Positions 22,350-31,892 of a stretch of 64,000 bases of DNA are shown one piece after another. The DNA is from Rapana venosa (taxonomy: Eukaryota; Mollusca; Gastropoda; Neogastropoda; Muricidae). The translations under genes and the position numbers were made by a program. Below the pieces are notes generated by a model. That model saw only the letters and a list, made by a program, of their open reading frames with translations. It was not told the origin of the DNA and ran no database searches. The first letter of the stretch is position 1. Every line of letters starts with the position of its first letter. The stretch spans positions 67,873,194-67,937,193 of the forward strand of contig CM054143.1 of NCBI GenBank assembly GCA_028751875.1, given 5' to 3'.

Positions 22350-23985
22350 TAAGTATCTAAGTCTGTGGGGTGAAGAAGTATCTAGTCTGTGGGATGAAGA
22401 AGTATCTAGTCTGTGGGGTGAAGAAGTATCTAGTCTGTGGGGTGAAGAAGTATCTAGTCTGTGGGGTGAAGAAGTATCTAGTCTGTGGGGTGAAGAAGTA
22501 TCTAGTCTGCGGGGTGAAGAAGTATCTAGTCTGGGGTGAAGAAGTATCTAGTCTGTGGGGTGAAGAAGTATCTAGTCTGGGGTGAAGAAGTATCTAGTCT
22601 GTGGGGTGAAGAAGTATCTAGTCTGTGTGGGGTGAAGAAGTATCTAGTCTGTGGGGTGAAGAAGTATCTAGTCTGTGGGGTGAAGAAGTATCTAGTCTGT
22701 GTGGGGTGAAGAAGTATCTAGTCTGTGGGGTGAGAAGTATCTAGTCTGTGTGGGGTGAAGAAGTATCTAGTCTGGGTGATATTAGTCTGTGGGGTGAAGA
22801 AGTATCTAGTCTGTGGGGTGAAGAAGTATCTAGTCTGTGGGGTGAAGAAGTATCTAGTCTGTGTGGGGTGAAGAAGTATCTAGTCTGTGGGGTGAAGAAG
22901 TATCTAGTCTGTGGGGTGAAGAAGTATCTAGTCTGTGTGGGGTGAAGAAGTATCTAGTTTGTGTGGGGTGAAGAAGTATCTAGTCTGGGGTGAAGAAGTA
23001 TTAGTCTGGGTGAAGAAGTATCTAGTCTGTGTGGGGTGAAGAAGTATCTAGTCTGTGTGGGGTGAAGAAGTATCTAGTCTGGGGTGAAGAAGTATCTAGT
23101 CTGGGGTGAAGAAGTATCTAGTCTGTGGGGTGAAGAAGTATCTAGTCTGTGGGGTGAAGAAGTATCTAGTCTGGGGTGAAGAAGTATCTAGTCTGTGTGG
23201 GGTGAAGAAGTATCTAGTCTGTGTGGGGTGAAGAAGTATCTAGTCTGGGGTGAAGAAGTATCTAGTCTGTTGGGTGAAGAAGTATCTAGTCTGTGGGGGG
23301 TGAAGAAGTATCTAGTCTGTGTGGGGTGAAGAAGTATCTAGTCTGTGGGGTGAAGAAGTATCTAGTCTGTGGGGTGAAGAAGTATCTAGTCTGTGGGGGG
23401 TGAAGAAGTATCTAGTCTGTGTGGGGTGAAGAAGTATCTAGTCTGTGGGGTGAAGAAGTATCTAGTCTGTGTGGGGTGAAGAAGTATCTAGTCTGTGTGG
23501 GGTGAAGAAGTATCTAGTCTGTGGGGTGAAGAAGTATCTAGTCTGTGGGGTGAAGAAGTCTGTGGGGTGAAGAAGTATCTAGTCTGTGGGGTGAAGAAGT
23601 ATCTAGTCTGGGGTGAAGAAGTATCTAGTCTGTGTGGGGTGAAGAAGTATCTAGTCTGTGTGGGGTGAAGAAGTATCTAGTCTGTGGGGTGAAGAAGTAT
23701 CTAGTCTGTGTGGGGTGAAGAAGTATCTAGTCTGTGTGGGGTGAAGAAGTATCTAGTCTGTGTGGGGTGAAGAAGTATCTAGTCTGTGTGTGGTGAAGAA
23801 GTATCTAGTCTGGGGTGAAGAAGTATCTAGTCTGTGGGGTGAAGAAGTATCTAGTCTGTGTGGGGTGAAGAAGTATCTAGTCTGTGGGGTGAAGAAGTAT
23901 CTAGTCTGGGGTGAAGAAGTATCTAGTCTGTGTGGGGTGAAGAAGTATCTAGTCTGGGGTGAAGAAGTATCTAGTCTGGGGTGAA
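22350..23985. repeat. 1.6-kb minisatellite, 24-bp unit
   Basis: About 68 copies of a unit with core GGGGTGAAGAAGTATCTAGT plus CTGT. Lengths alternate between about 20, 24 and 28 bp because of TGTG or TG differences. Units are very homogeneous. From 23986 to 24831 is AT-rich intron, with no feature apart from a poly-T run near 24640. Confidence 0.95.
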
Positions 23986-24831
23986 GGCAGAGATGATAAT
24001 TATGTCACTGAATCAGTGTTATGTAATGAAAGCAACACATGCGTGAAGCCACATGTGCATTGAAATGGCATGGTTTTGTGTTTGTTTTTATCTTTGTCTT
24101 TGTTTATCTGCAGTGGTAATAAAGTTTCATCTATATTTAAAACTGTACAAAAAATGCTTTTATTGCTTTTCTTTTGTATTGGTTTCTTAAAATTTGTTAA
24201 ATATCAGCAAAATGTTGCTTTTTTGTTGTTGGTTGTTTACCAATTTAGTTATTTGCTTCAATCAAATAAACACATATATTTAAATCAGAAGTTAAGAAAA
24301 TTGGACCATAATTTACATGACATTGCCACTGTGGCATTTGCAAGCCATCCATTGCCCAGTTCAGAAGTCGGCACTTGTTGTCTCAGCATGCCTGTGTTTT
24401 CATGCACACACGTGGCGGCACAGCTGGACAGGGGGAGAAAACTCAGGCCGCACATATGGGGTAGAAAGAGTGAATAGAAATCAAAATGATCATCTTCAGA
24501 AAAAAGTGCAGATGCTTGAAATGAAAAGCCTATCAGTGTCACTTTGATTAGAATAAATGTTGGCCTTTCTTACCCAACAAGGTGCTCTGAATGACAGGAG
24601 AAAGCAGTGACACTAATTGAAGTCTTTGACTAGAAATCTTTTTTTTTTTAAATAAGTTTTTTAAATCACAATAATTGTACTGTGCATTGTTTCCGAAGAA
24701 CTGTTGTTTAATTAAAGTGCTTGGAAGGCCTTTGCTAGTGGTTGGCCGGGCCTTGCTGTTCAGTCCTGACTGCTCTCAGAGCGGAGCTGCTGGCCGGACT
24801 CCTGACCTTGACGGTGTAGTCTGATGTGCAG

Positions 24832-24941
24832 CTGACGTCGCGCAAGGGCATCCACCGCTCCATCTTCAGCGCCACACGCAAGTGGTTCGGCAGCAACAAG
24901 CCAAGTGGGCCCATCCCTGCCTCCCAGAACACCACCGTCGT
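24832..24941 (+). CDS. TRAPPC8: TRAPPC8 exon 4 of window (RKG..FSATRKWF motif)
   Basis: The exon is 110 nt, after a GATGTGCAG acceptor. It encodes LTSRKGIHRSIFSATRKWFG followed by a Pro/Ser-rich tail ending NTTV. The RKG-x2-RS-x-FSAT-x-KWF motif is highly conserved in TRAPPC8. The donor was chosen as GTCAGT at 24942 because it leaves two bases (phase 2) that complete a Val codon with the single leading base of exon 5, giving NTTVVYTKDAPELQ across the junction. Other GT dinucleotides nearby (24937, 24940, 24946) break the frame. A (TC)n tract starts about 20 bp after the donor. Confidence 0.9.
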
Positions 24942-24960
24942 GTCAGTACTGGGCTTTGTA

Positions 24961-24963
<3 letters not shown>

Positions 24964-25022
<59 letters not shown>
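24964..25022. repeat. (TC)n microsatellite after the exon 4 donor
   Basis: About 29 TC dinucleotides begin 22 bp after the exon 4 donor, on the sense strand. The tract then passes into (TGTC)n. Confidence 0.95.
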
Positions 25023-25027
<5 letters not shown>

Positions 25028-25034
25028 GTCTGTC

Positions 25035-25182
25035 TGTCTTCAAGTCAAAGTCAAGTCAAAAAAATTTTAATCATCCCATGAAGGTCAATTACAATACTGA
25101 CAGGCAGATTGATATGTATAATTATCTCAAAAGACACAAGAAAGATACATTTCAAATTGGTATTAACATTCCAAGATTTTTT
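25035..25182 (+). repeat. Dispersed repeat family C, inverted partner at 27165-27310
   Basis: It shares ATCATCCCATGAAGG, CAATACTGACAGGCA and AAAGACACAAGAAA with the reverse complement of 27165-27310, at about 80% identity by eye. The GTCAAGTCAA start resembles the 3' tail of family B, so it may be the 3' end of a related LINE or SINE. Confidence 0.75.
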
Positions 25183-25194
25183 TAAAATGTGTAT

Positions 25195-25515
25195 CTGGCT
25201 GTCTGTGCAGCTGTTGGCTGTCTGCCTATCTTTCTAGCTGTCTAGCTGATCAGCTGTCTGGCTATGTAATGTTTGGCTGTCTGGCTATGTAATGTTTGGC
25301 TGTCTGGCTATGTAATGTTTGGCTGTCTGGCTATGTAATGTTTGGCTGTCTGGCTATGTAATGTTTGGCTGTCTGGTTGACCTGCTGTGAGCTGTTTTCA
25401 GCTTGATGTGGTGTGATGTGATGTGGTGTGATGTGATGTGGTGTGTGTGTGGTGTGATGGTGTGGTGTGACGTGATGTTGGTGTGATGTGATGTGATGTG
25501 GTGTGATGTGTGAGA
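25195..25515. repeat. Two short arrays (23-bp and GATGTG types)
   Basis: Copies of CTATGTAATGTTTGGCTGTC lie at 25260-25375, followed by GATGTGATGTGGTGT-type repeats at 25405-25512. Sequence from 25516 to 25890 shows nothing recognisable. Confidence 0.85.
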
Positions 25516-25894
25516 ACACTTGGGTATGTGTGGGCCTGTGTGCACAGCCATGCGTCCTTTTCTGGACGATGTGCATGCATTGCTGGGTAGGTGGTTACAG
25601 TTGCTCATTGTCATTAATGAAAAGAAAAAGTATAAGAGAGCTGTTTGTTCTTGTTTACCTTCCCCATATGTCGCCTTGTTTTTTGACAGGCCATACCTCC
25701 TGGGTTTTTGAGAAGTTACAAACCCTTTACCATACCTCCTGGGTGTACAGCCACCCATGGTTTTAGAGTAGTAGGCATTATAAGTGTATATGTCTATCTA
25801 GTCAGTGGTCTTTATAACATTGTATTCATACATTGGTGTGTGTGTGCGTGCGCACATGCATGTGTAAATGCGTGCATGCATAAATAATAAGTTT

Positions 25895-27009
25895 AAATGT
25901 CTTTGAGATAAAAGTAGGAGTGCACCAAGGATCCGCATTGAGCCCTCTGCTCTTTATCCTCGTCATGAATGAAATTTCCAAGGAAGTGGAGAGGCCAGAA
26001 GAGATCTGGGAACTGCTGTATGCTGATGACTTAGTACTGGTAGCTGAGAACAGTGATGACGCTACTCAAAGATTTGGCAATTGGAAACAGAGATTAGAAC
26101 GCAGAGGAATGAAGGTAAATGTTGACAAGACCAAAGCAATGACAGTTGGAAAAGACTGCAGAACACATAGAGAGCAAGGCAAATATCTGTGTGGTGTCTG
26201 CCACAAAGGTGTAGGGAACAATTCGATCAAATGCTCCAAATGTCAATATTGGTGTCACAAAAGATGCTCAAAGCTCAAAAGTCTGGAGAAGGAGGACGGA
26301 GTATTTGTCTGCCCCAGTTGTATGAGTAAGAAGGGTGAAGACAATACCGATGCAGGAAAGGAGGAGCTAGAATTTGAACAAGGGAAGATAGAAGTGGTAG
26401 ACAAATTCTGCTACCTGGGAGAGATGATGAGCTGCGAAGCAAAATCTGAGTTAGCTGTCAGAACCAGGATTGCAAGTGCTTGGAAGAAATGGAAAGAATT
26501 GGCAAGTCTGCTCGGAAATCAGAAAATCCCACTGGAGAGACGCTGCCTGATATATAAGGCCTGCATAAGACCTGTTCTCCTGTATGGTTCGGAGACATGG
26601 GTTTTCACAAAAACGGTTGAACGTTTGTTGAAGAGCTGTGAAAACAGAATGCTACGCTACATGACAAAGATCAAATGGGAAGACAGGATCACGAATGAAG
26701 AACTATGGAGAATGTGCAAAGTTGATGATCTGAAGTCTGTAGCTAGTAGCAATAGACTGCGCTGGTTTGGGCACGTTCAACGGAAAGCAGACCACCACAT
26801 CATAAAAAGAGCAATGAACTTCGTAGTGGGTGGACAGAGACTAAAGGGAAGACCTAGCATGACCTGGGCTGCCTGTATTGCAGATGATCTTAGATAAAGG
26901 GGCATAAATAAGGAGGAAACTCAAAACAGAGAGAGATGGAGAAGGCTCATCAATGTCAAACCTCCCCTGGGAGAAACATGACAAAAAAGGAAGAAGAAGA
27001 AATGTCTTT
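25895..27009 (+). mobile_element. RTE-like retrotransposon with embedded PHD-type zinc finger, flanked by a 10-bp TSD
   Basis: A 5'-truncated non-LTR element with an open frame from about 25908 to 26897. Order: VGVHQGSALSPLLFILVMNE, the catalytic box LLYADDLVLVA (intact), MKVNVDKTKAMTVGK, then a Cys4-His-Cys3 finger (26190-26321), then KFCYLGEMMS, RPVLLYGSETWVFTK, LRWFGHVQRK and GRPSMTWAACIADDLR. The finger spacing is C-x2-C-x10-C-x2-C-x4-H-x2-C-x14-C-x2-C, as in PHD fingers. The 10-bp sequence AAATGTCTTT occurs at both ends (25895-25904 and 27000-27009), and the 3' tail is (GAA)n. It looks young: the frame is open apart from the 5' truncation. The copy at 36650-40550 is the same family. Confidence 0.9.
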
Positions 27010-27164
27010 TCTAGTCAATGGTTTTTAAAACATTGTACTCCTACATTGTACTCTTACATTGGTGTCTATGTCTGTGTGTGTTAGTGTGTGATTGTGTGTG
27101 TGTCTGCACATGCACGTGCGTACATGTGTGTGTGTATGTGCATGCATACATTTGCGTGTGTTTT

Positions 27165-27310
27165 TTATATGTTTTATTTGAAGTTATCTTGGAATGTTTA
27201 AAACCAATATGAAATGTAGTTTTCTTGTGTCTTTCGAGATTATGATATGTATCAGTGTGCCTGTCAGTATTGCAATTGCCCTTCATGGGATGATTACAGT
27301 GTTTTTGACT
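27165..27310 (-). repeat. Dispersed repeat family C, minus-strand copy
   Basis: The reverse complement contains AATCATCCCATGAAGGGCAA, CAATACTGACAGGCAC and CGAAAGACACAAGAAA, matching 25035-25182. The pair forms an inverted repeat within intron 4. Confidence 0.75.
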
Positions 27311-27749
27311 GGATTTGTTTTAGCACACCTGCCGAGGCAAGATTCTGGGGTCTAGTGGACATTGGAAACAAATTTAGCTCCACTTCATTGCAAACATGCT
27401 TAGATAGATATATGTATATATAGATTGTTGCTGTCTTATGAAATAATGACAATATGGTAGTTCCCAGTTATTATATGTGCCTGACAGGTAAAGGGAGACA
27501 ACTTTTGGATATGAAGACAAATAGATGATACTGGTTTCCATATCAGCTACATAAATGAAGTTTATAGTTGTTGACTTTAGAAAGTTATTTGTAGCCAACA
27601 CTAGATTGTGTTGCTGACAATAGATAGTATTAGTTTCAGTATTAGCAACACCTGGTATTATTATGTTTGCTGACACTAGGTGATATGTATCAGTTATAAT
27701 TTCAATTATTATGTTTGGGGATACTAGATGATATTGGTTTCTGTATCAG

Positions 27750-27900
27750 CTACACAAAGGATGCTCCAGAGCTGCAGCTCCGTCGTCTGGGAGACCTGGC
27801 ATTCCTGTTCCAAATGTACGAGTTTGCCTACAACACCTATCACGCTGCCAAAAAGGACTTTAACAACGACCACGCTTGGCTTCATTTTGCTGGGGCGTTG
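27750..27900 (+). CDS. TRAPPC8: TRAPPC8 exon 5 of window (APELQLRRLGDL block)
   Basis: The exon is 151 nt, from a TTTCTGTATCAG acceptor to a TTG|GTGAGT donor. It encodes YTKDAPELQLRRLGDLAF and, later, YHAAKKDFNNDHAWLHFAGA. Vertebrate TRAPPC8 has nearly the same order (APELQ-x-RK-x-ADL-x-FL, then YHTAKKDFLND). This is part of the alpha-helical, TPR-like region of the Trs85 family. It leaves in phase 0 and joins EMA of exon 6. Confidence 0.93.
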
Positions 27901-28018
27901 GTGAGTAGGGGAATGGCAATGTCTGGTCACTTTTCCATCCAGGTGGTTTTGTCTGTGTTGTGTACTTTGTCTAAACTTAATTAATGTTAGCAAGTAACTG
28001 TTATTATGTTGTTAACCA

Positions 28019-28062
28019 GGGGACGGGATAGCTCAGTAGTCAGAGCACTCACTTTCCCAAGT
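28019..28062 (+). mobile_element. tRNA-derived SINE head, truncated
   Basis: GGACGGGATAGCTCAGTAGT followed by CAGAGCACTC resembles a tRNA 5' half with an A-box (TAGCTCAGT-x-GT-like). The element stops after about 44 bp, where a 25-bp minisatellite starts. It has no B-box or acceptor stem, so it is not a tRNA gene. Confidence 0.7.
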
Positions 28063-29177
28063 CGGTACTTAGAATTATTCCTGTCAGTTAGAATTATTGT
28101 TCCTGTCAGTTGTTAGAATTATTGTTCCTGTCATTTGTTAGAATTAATGTTCCTGTCAGTTGTCAGAATTATTGTTCCTGTCAGTTGTCAGAATTATTGT
28201 TCCTGTCAGTTGTTAGAATTGTTGTTCCTGTCAGTTGTTAGAATTGTTGTTCCTGTCAGTTGTTAGAATTGTTGTTCCTGTCAGTTGTTAGAATTGTTGT
28301 TCCTGTCAGTTGTTAGAATTGTTGTTCCTGTCAGTTGTTAGAATTGTTCCTGTCAGTTGTTAGAATTGTTGTTCCTGTCAGTTGTTAGAATTGTTGTTTC
28401 TGTCAGTTGTTAGAATTATTGTTCCTGTCAGTTGTTAGAATTATTGTTCCTGTCAGTTGTTAGAATTGTTGTTCCTGTCAGTTGTTAGAATTATTGTTCC
28501 TGTCAGTTGTTAGAATTATTGTTCCTGTCAGTTGTTAGAATTGTTCCTGTCATTTGTTAGAATTGTTCCTGTCATTTGTTAGAATTGTTGTTCCTGTCAG
28601 TTGTTAGAATTGTTCCTGTCAGTTGTTAGAATTATTGTTCCTGTCAGTTGTTAGAATTATTGTTCCTGTCAGTAGTTAGAATTATTCCTGCCAGTTGTTA
28701 GAATTATTCCTGTCAGTTGTTAGAATTATTGTTCCTGTCAGTTAGAATTATTCCTGACAGTTGTTAGAATTGTTGTTCCTGTCAGTTGTTAGAATTAATG
28801 TTCCTGTCAGTTGTTAGAATTAATGTTCCTGTCAGTAGTTAGAATTATTCCTGTCAGTTGTTAGAATTATTCCTGTCAGTTGTTAGAATTATTCCTGACA
28901 GTTGCTAGAATTGTTGTTCCTGTCAGTTGTTAGAATTGTTGTTCCTGTCAGTTGTTAGAATTATTGTTCCTGTCAGTTGTTAGAATTGTTGTTCCTGTCA
29001 GTTGTTAGAATTGTTGTTCCTGTCAGTTGTTAGAATTGTTGTTCCTGTCAGTTGTTAGAATTGTTGTTCCTGTCAGTTGTTCTGTCAGTTGTTAGAATTA
29101 TTGTTCCTATCAGTTATAATTGTTCCTGTTAGAATTGTTCCTGTCAGTTGTTAGAATTATTCATGTCAGTTGTTAGA
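28063..29177. repeat. 1.1-kb minisatellite, 25-bp unit
   Basis: About 45 copies of a unit with core GTTCCTGTCAGTTGTTAGAA, often missing GTT or replacing ATT by GTT. It separates a truncated SINE head (28019-28062) from a LINE fragment (29178-29466), with both elements cut exactly at its borders. Confidence 0.94.
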
Positions 29178-29466
29178 ATTGCTGCCTGTGCCACAGAGAG
29201 TAAACTATAAGATCAGTACCCTCTGTTACAAATGTCTCCACAAAACAGCACCTTCCTACCTCTGTGAATGTCTTAACCTGTACACTCCTTCTCGTTCCCT
29301 CCGCTCTGCTGCAGATACCTTGTGCTTACAAATACCTAGATTCAGCCAATCCACTGTTGGCCGTCGCTCTTTCTCTATTTCTGGTCCATCAGCCTGGAAT
29401 GATCTCCCTCTCTCCCTTCGCCTTAAGCCTACTTATGACACTTTTAAATCCAGCTCAAGTTGCTAG
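29178..29466 (+). mobile_element. CR1/L2-like LINE, C-terminal coding fragment
   Basis: It encodes LLPVPQRVNYKISTLCYKCL, HKTAPSYLCECLNLYTPSRS and RRSFSISGPSAWNDLPLSLR. These are the usual end motifs of CR1/L2-type reverse transcriptase proteins (the LP-V-R-x2-YK and AP-x-WN-x-LP motifs). The 5' part is lost at the minisatellite border. Confidence 0.85.
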
Positions 29467-29805
29467 AGTTATTTCTCACATTTGGAATTATTCCTCTCAG
29501 TGTGCACAGAACCTTTGTGCATAAAAAAATTAGTGCTCAGATTACCAGTTGATAAGAGAATGTGTGTGTAAGCTTGTGAATCCAGTGAAAATAAAAATCA
29601 TGATATTTCATTGCAGTTTAAGTATGCTGGGAAAAGTAAGCACATAATTAACAGTTTCAAATATTTAAGAATTGACTTCAGTGAGAGTGGTACTGATAAT
29701 ATTTTAAGTCAGTTGCTGTTAGGTGTATTATCCTGTTAAAAGTGTTTGTAATCCTTCATACCCCAAATGATTGAAAGGAGTTAAATCTTGTGTGTGTGTG
29801 TGCAG

Positions 29806-29909
29806 GAGATGGCGAGTATTGCAGTGTTCATGCAAGGGTCCAGCAGTCAGCGTGTTTACCCACATCACTACATGGAGACTGCCATCAGCACCTACCTCAC
29901 ATCTTGCAG
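29806..29909 (+). CDS. TRAPPC8: TRAPPC8 exon 6 of window (EMASIAVFMQ..YPHHYMETAI)
   Basis: The exon is 104 nt, from a GTGTGTGCAG acceptor in phase 0 to a TGCAG|GTAATG donor in phase 2. It encodes EMASIAVFMQGSSSQRVYPH followed by HYMETAISTYLTSC. This corresponds to vertebrate EMAAVSAFLQ...YPAHYMDTAIQTY. Reading on past the donor meets an in-frame TAA at once, so splicing is required. The donor AG|GTAATG begins a 42-bp array in which the same donor recurs five times. Confidence 0.92.
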
Positions 29910-30120
29910 GTAATGCCTTCACTGGCTGAGGGCCTGAACTGGTTGATGCAGGTAATGCCTTCACTGGCTGAGGGCCTGAACTGCTTGATGCAGGTAATGC
30001 CTTCACTGGCTGAGGGCCTGAACTGCTTGATGCAGGTAATGCCTTCACTGGCTGAGAGCCTGAACTGGTTGATGCAGGTAATGCCTTCACTGGCTGAGAG
30101 CCTGAACTGGTTGATGCAGG
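29908..30120 (+). repeat. 42-bp array starting at the exon 6 donor
   Basis: Five units of 42 bp begin at 29908, 29950, 29992, 30034 and 30076, and a sixth start at 30118 reads AGGTACAG. Each unit begins AGGTAATGCCTTCACTGG and ends CTGGTTGATGC (or CTGCTTGATGC), so the true donor TGCAG|GTAATG recurs as ATGCAG|GTAATG. Each unit can be read as a complete GT...AG segment. The frame in use by exon 6 stops at once in the array. Confidence 0.95.
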
Positions 30121-30177
30121 TACAGACAGCTTGGAGACAGAGTCAGCCTCCTTTCCCATCATGGACTGAATGAACAT

Positions 30178-30325
30178 TGCGCTCGCAATCTGACGACCCG
30201 GGTTCGATTCCCATTAAAGGGGATATTTTTCTCTGGAGTAAACATCAGTGCAGACTCCACTCTCCCCAAAAGTCCTTTGGATGAGAACTATAAACCGAGG
30301 CCCCGTGTGCGAATGCTACCAAAGA
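30178..30325 (+). mobile_element. SINE fragment with tRNA B-box
   Basis: It contains GCGCTCGCAATCTGACGACC then GGGTTCGATTCCC (a B-box), followed by AACTATAAACCGAGGCCCCG. The latter is the reverse complement of the CGGTTTATAGTCTC-type core common to SINEs of this genome. The A-box part is missing. Confidence 0.72.
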
Positions 30326-30830
30326 ATACAGATTGGAACCATACTTAGTAAACTATGAAAACAAAACTCATAAGAAGACATATTGTAAATTTCGCACAAG
30401 CTGTCACAATTTAATGATAGAGAAAGGGAGACACCAAAATATATCCAGAGAGGACAGAAAATGTAGACACTGTAACAAAATTGAAGATGAATTTCATTTA
30501 CTTGATGAATGCATTTTATATGATGAACTCAGAAATAATTTGTTATTAAAAATCAAAACGAAAGACAAAGAACGCAAAAACTGTGTACATAAATTAAGTG
30601 ACATAATCACAGTTGATATATATCAAGCAGATATCATCAGATATGTGTATGAGTGTTTTGAAAAGAGAGAAAAAGAGAAGTAAAATACAACATGTTTTTA
30701 GTGTACATCACTTTTAGCCAAAATAGATAATAATTATAGTTGATGTTTTTGTTGTGTCAAATAAGTCTACATGATTTAAATGGCAATAAAATATTCTGAA
30801 TCTTCTGAATCTGAATCTCAGAATATCTTA
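30326..30830 (+). mobile_element. Non-LTR retrotransposon 3' fragment with Cys-His motif
   Basis: An open frame at 30333-30683 encodes KFRTSCHNLMIEKGRHQN, then CRHCNKIEDEFHLLDEC, and ends in a Lys/Glu-rich tail. The C-x2-C-x7-H-x4-C motif in this context is the usual C-terminal finger of many invertebrate non-LTR reverse transcriptase proteins. A 3' UTR follows, ending in (TTCTGAATC)n-like repeats at about 30795-30820. Confidence 0.75.
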
Positions 30831-30834
30831 CACA

Positions 30835-30990
30835 CATGTCAAATCCTGTTCCGCTTTTCATAAGAGTAGGCCATTGTGTGCCGGTGGGAACAGATGACAA
30901 AATTGACAAAACCGCATACACACGGGTACTGGGTGTAAAAAAGCATGTAAGTGCTTATTCCATTATCCTCAATATAAAACAATAGCATAG
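30835..30990 (-). mobile_element. Retroposon family A, minus-strand copy
   Basis: It matches the reverse complement of 2405-2590: GGCCATTGTGTGCCGGTGGG, then a GATGACAAAATTGACAAAAC block and AAGTGCTTATTCCATTATCC. The next 900 bp (30991-31890) is AT-rich intron in which nothing was recognised. Confidence 0.78.
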
Positions 30991-31892
30991 AATAAAGTCA
31001 TGTAGGATTTAATGACTGACTGTAGTGATACAGTTGTTTGAAAACTAGTAATCAGAGCTGCCTATTCCTAGGATATTTCTGTAGGTTCTATGGACAATTT
31101 CGTCAAACTATCGAAGGTTTCTACAGATGTGAGTTGACAGTTACTATTTTCACTTAACCAAACATGCAGTTTTTCTGTTTGCCGCTCCACTGTCATGTTA
31201 ACCCTCTTGTTGTTGGATTCTACAGAGCTAAACTGCCTGTAGATGTTCAATTCTTTGCAGGTTTTCTGCCCCCAACTGACTTACTTTACTCCTAAGACAA
31301 TTGTGTGTGTGTGCATGACAAGCTATCAAGCTGAAATTTTGTCACAAACTAGGTATGTCTTTGTACTTGCATTTAGATGCAAGTTTATGTGTCTGGTCAC
31401 CAAATGTCTTGTCATTGTCACTTTATTTGTCACTAATCACAAGTAAAAGTATGTTATATACGATAAAACAGCAAATCCTGCATGGATATGACAATAGTTC
31501 ATGCATGTTAGTGTCAAATAAGGAACTGATGCCTAGCTGACATGTTTACCAATGGTTATGTGCAGTTGTACTTCAAGGATGTGTCACATTATGTCCCCAT
31601 AACACCTGTTGTTTTATATGTCTTGAGGAGACAAAAGTTTTGTTTAACCTTTTTTTTTTCTTTTGAAAATAAGTCATATTCAATCAATACAGAGCTTTAC
31701 ACTGCAATTCATATCTGCGTGTGCTACTACATGTTTGTTAAGTTACAGAAGTGTATTATTGTACGTGACTGTCACCAGTGTCACAGCACAGGTGTGACAA
31801 ATACGAAACAACACAGAACTTCTGTAATCCTACAAAATTTTAATCTTGGTGGTATTAAGATGAAAACCAAACCAAATAGATTTCATCTTAAC

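Noticed and set aside
24946..24951. Donor of exon 4 at 24946 (TCA|GTACTG)
   Set aside because: It looks acceptable as a donor but leaves phase 0, while exon 5 needs two leading bases. Donor 24942 gives the right phase and the expected junction.
25354..25758. 134-codon minus-strand frame with His-rich repeats
   Set aside because: The His/Thr-rich part is the GATGTG repeat, and the rest has no similarity I recognise.
28019..28062. Possible tRNA gene
   Set aside because: Only the 5' half with an A-box-like segment exists. There is no anticodon arm or B-box, and a minisatellite follows. A SINE remnant fits better.
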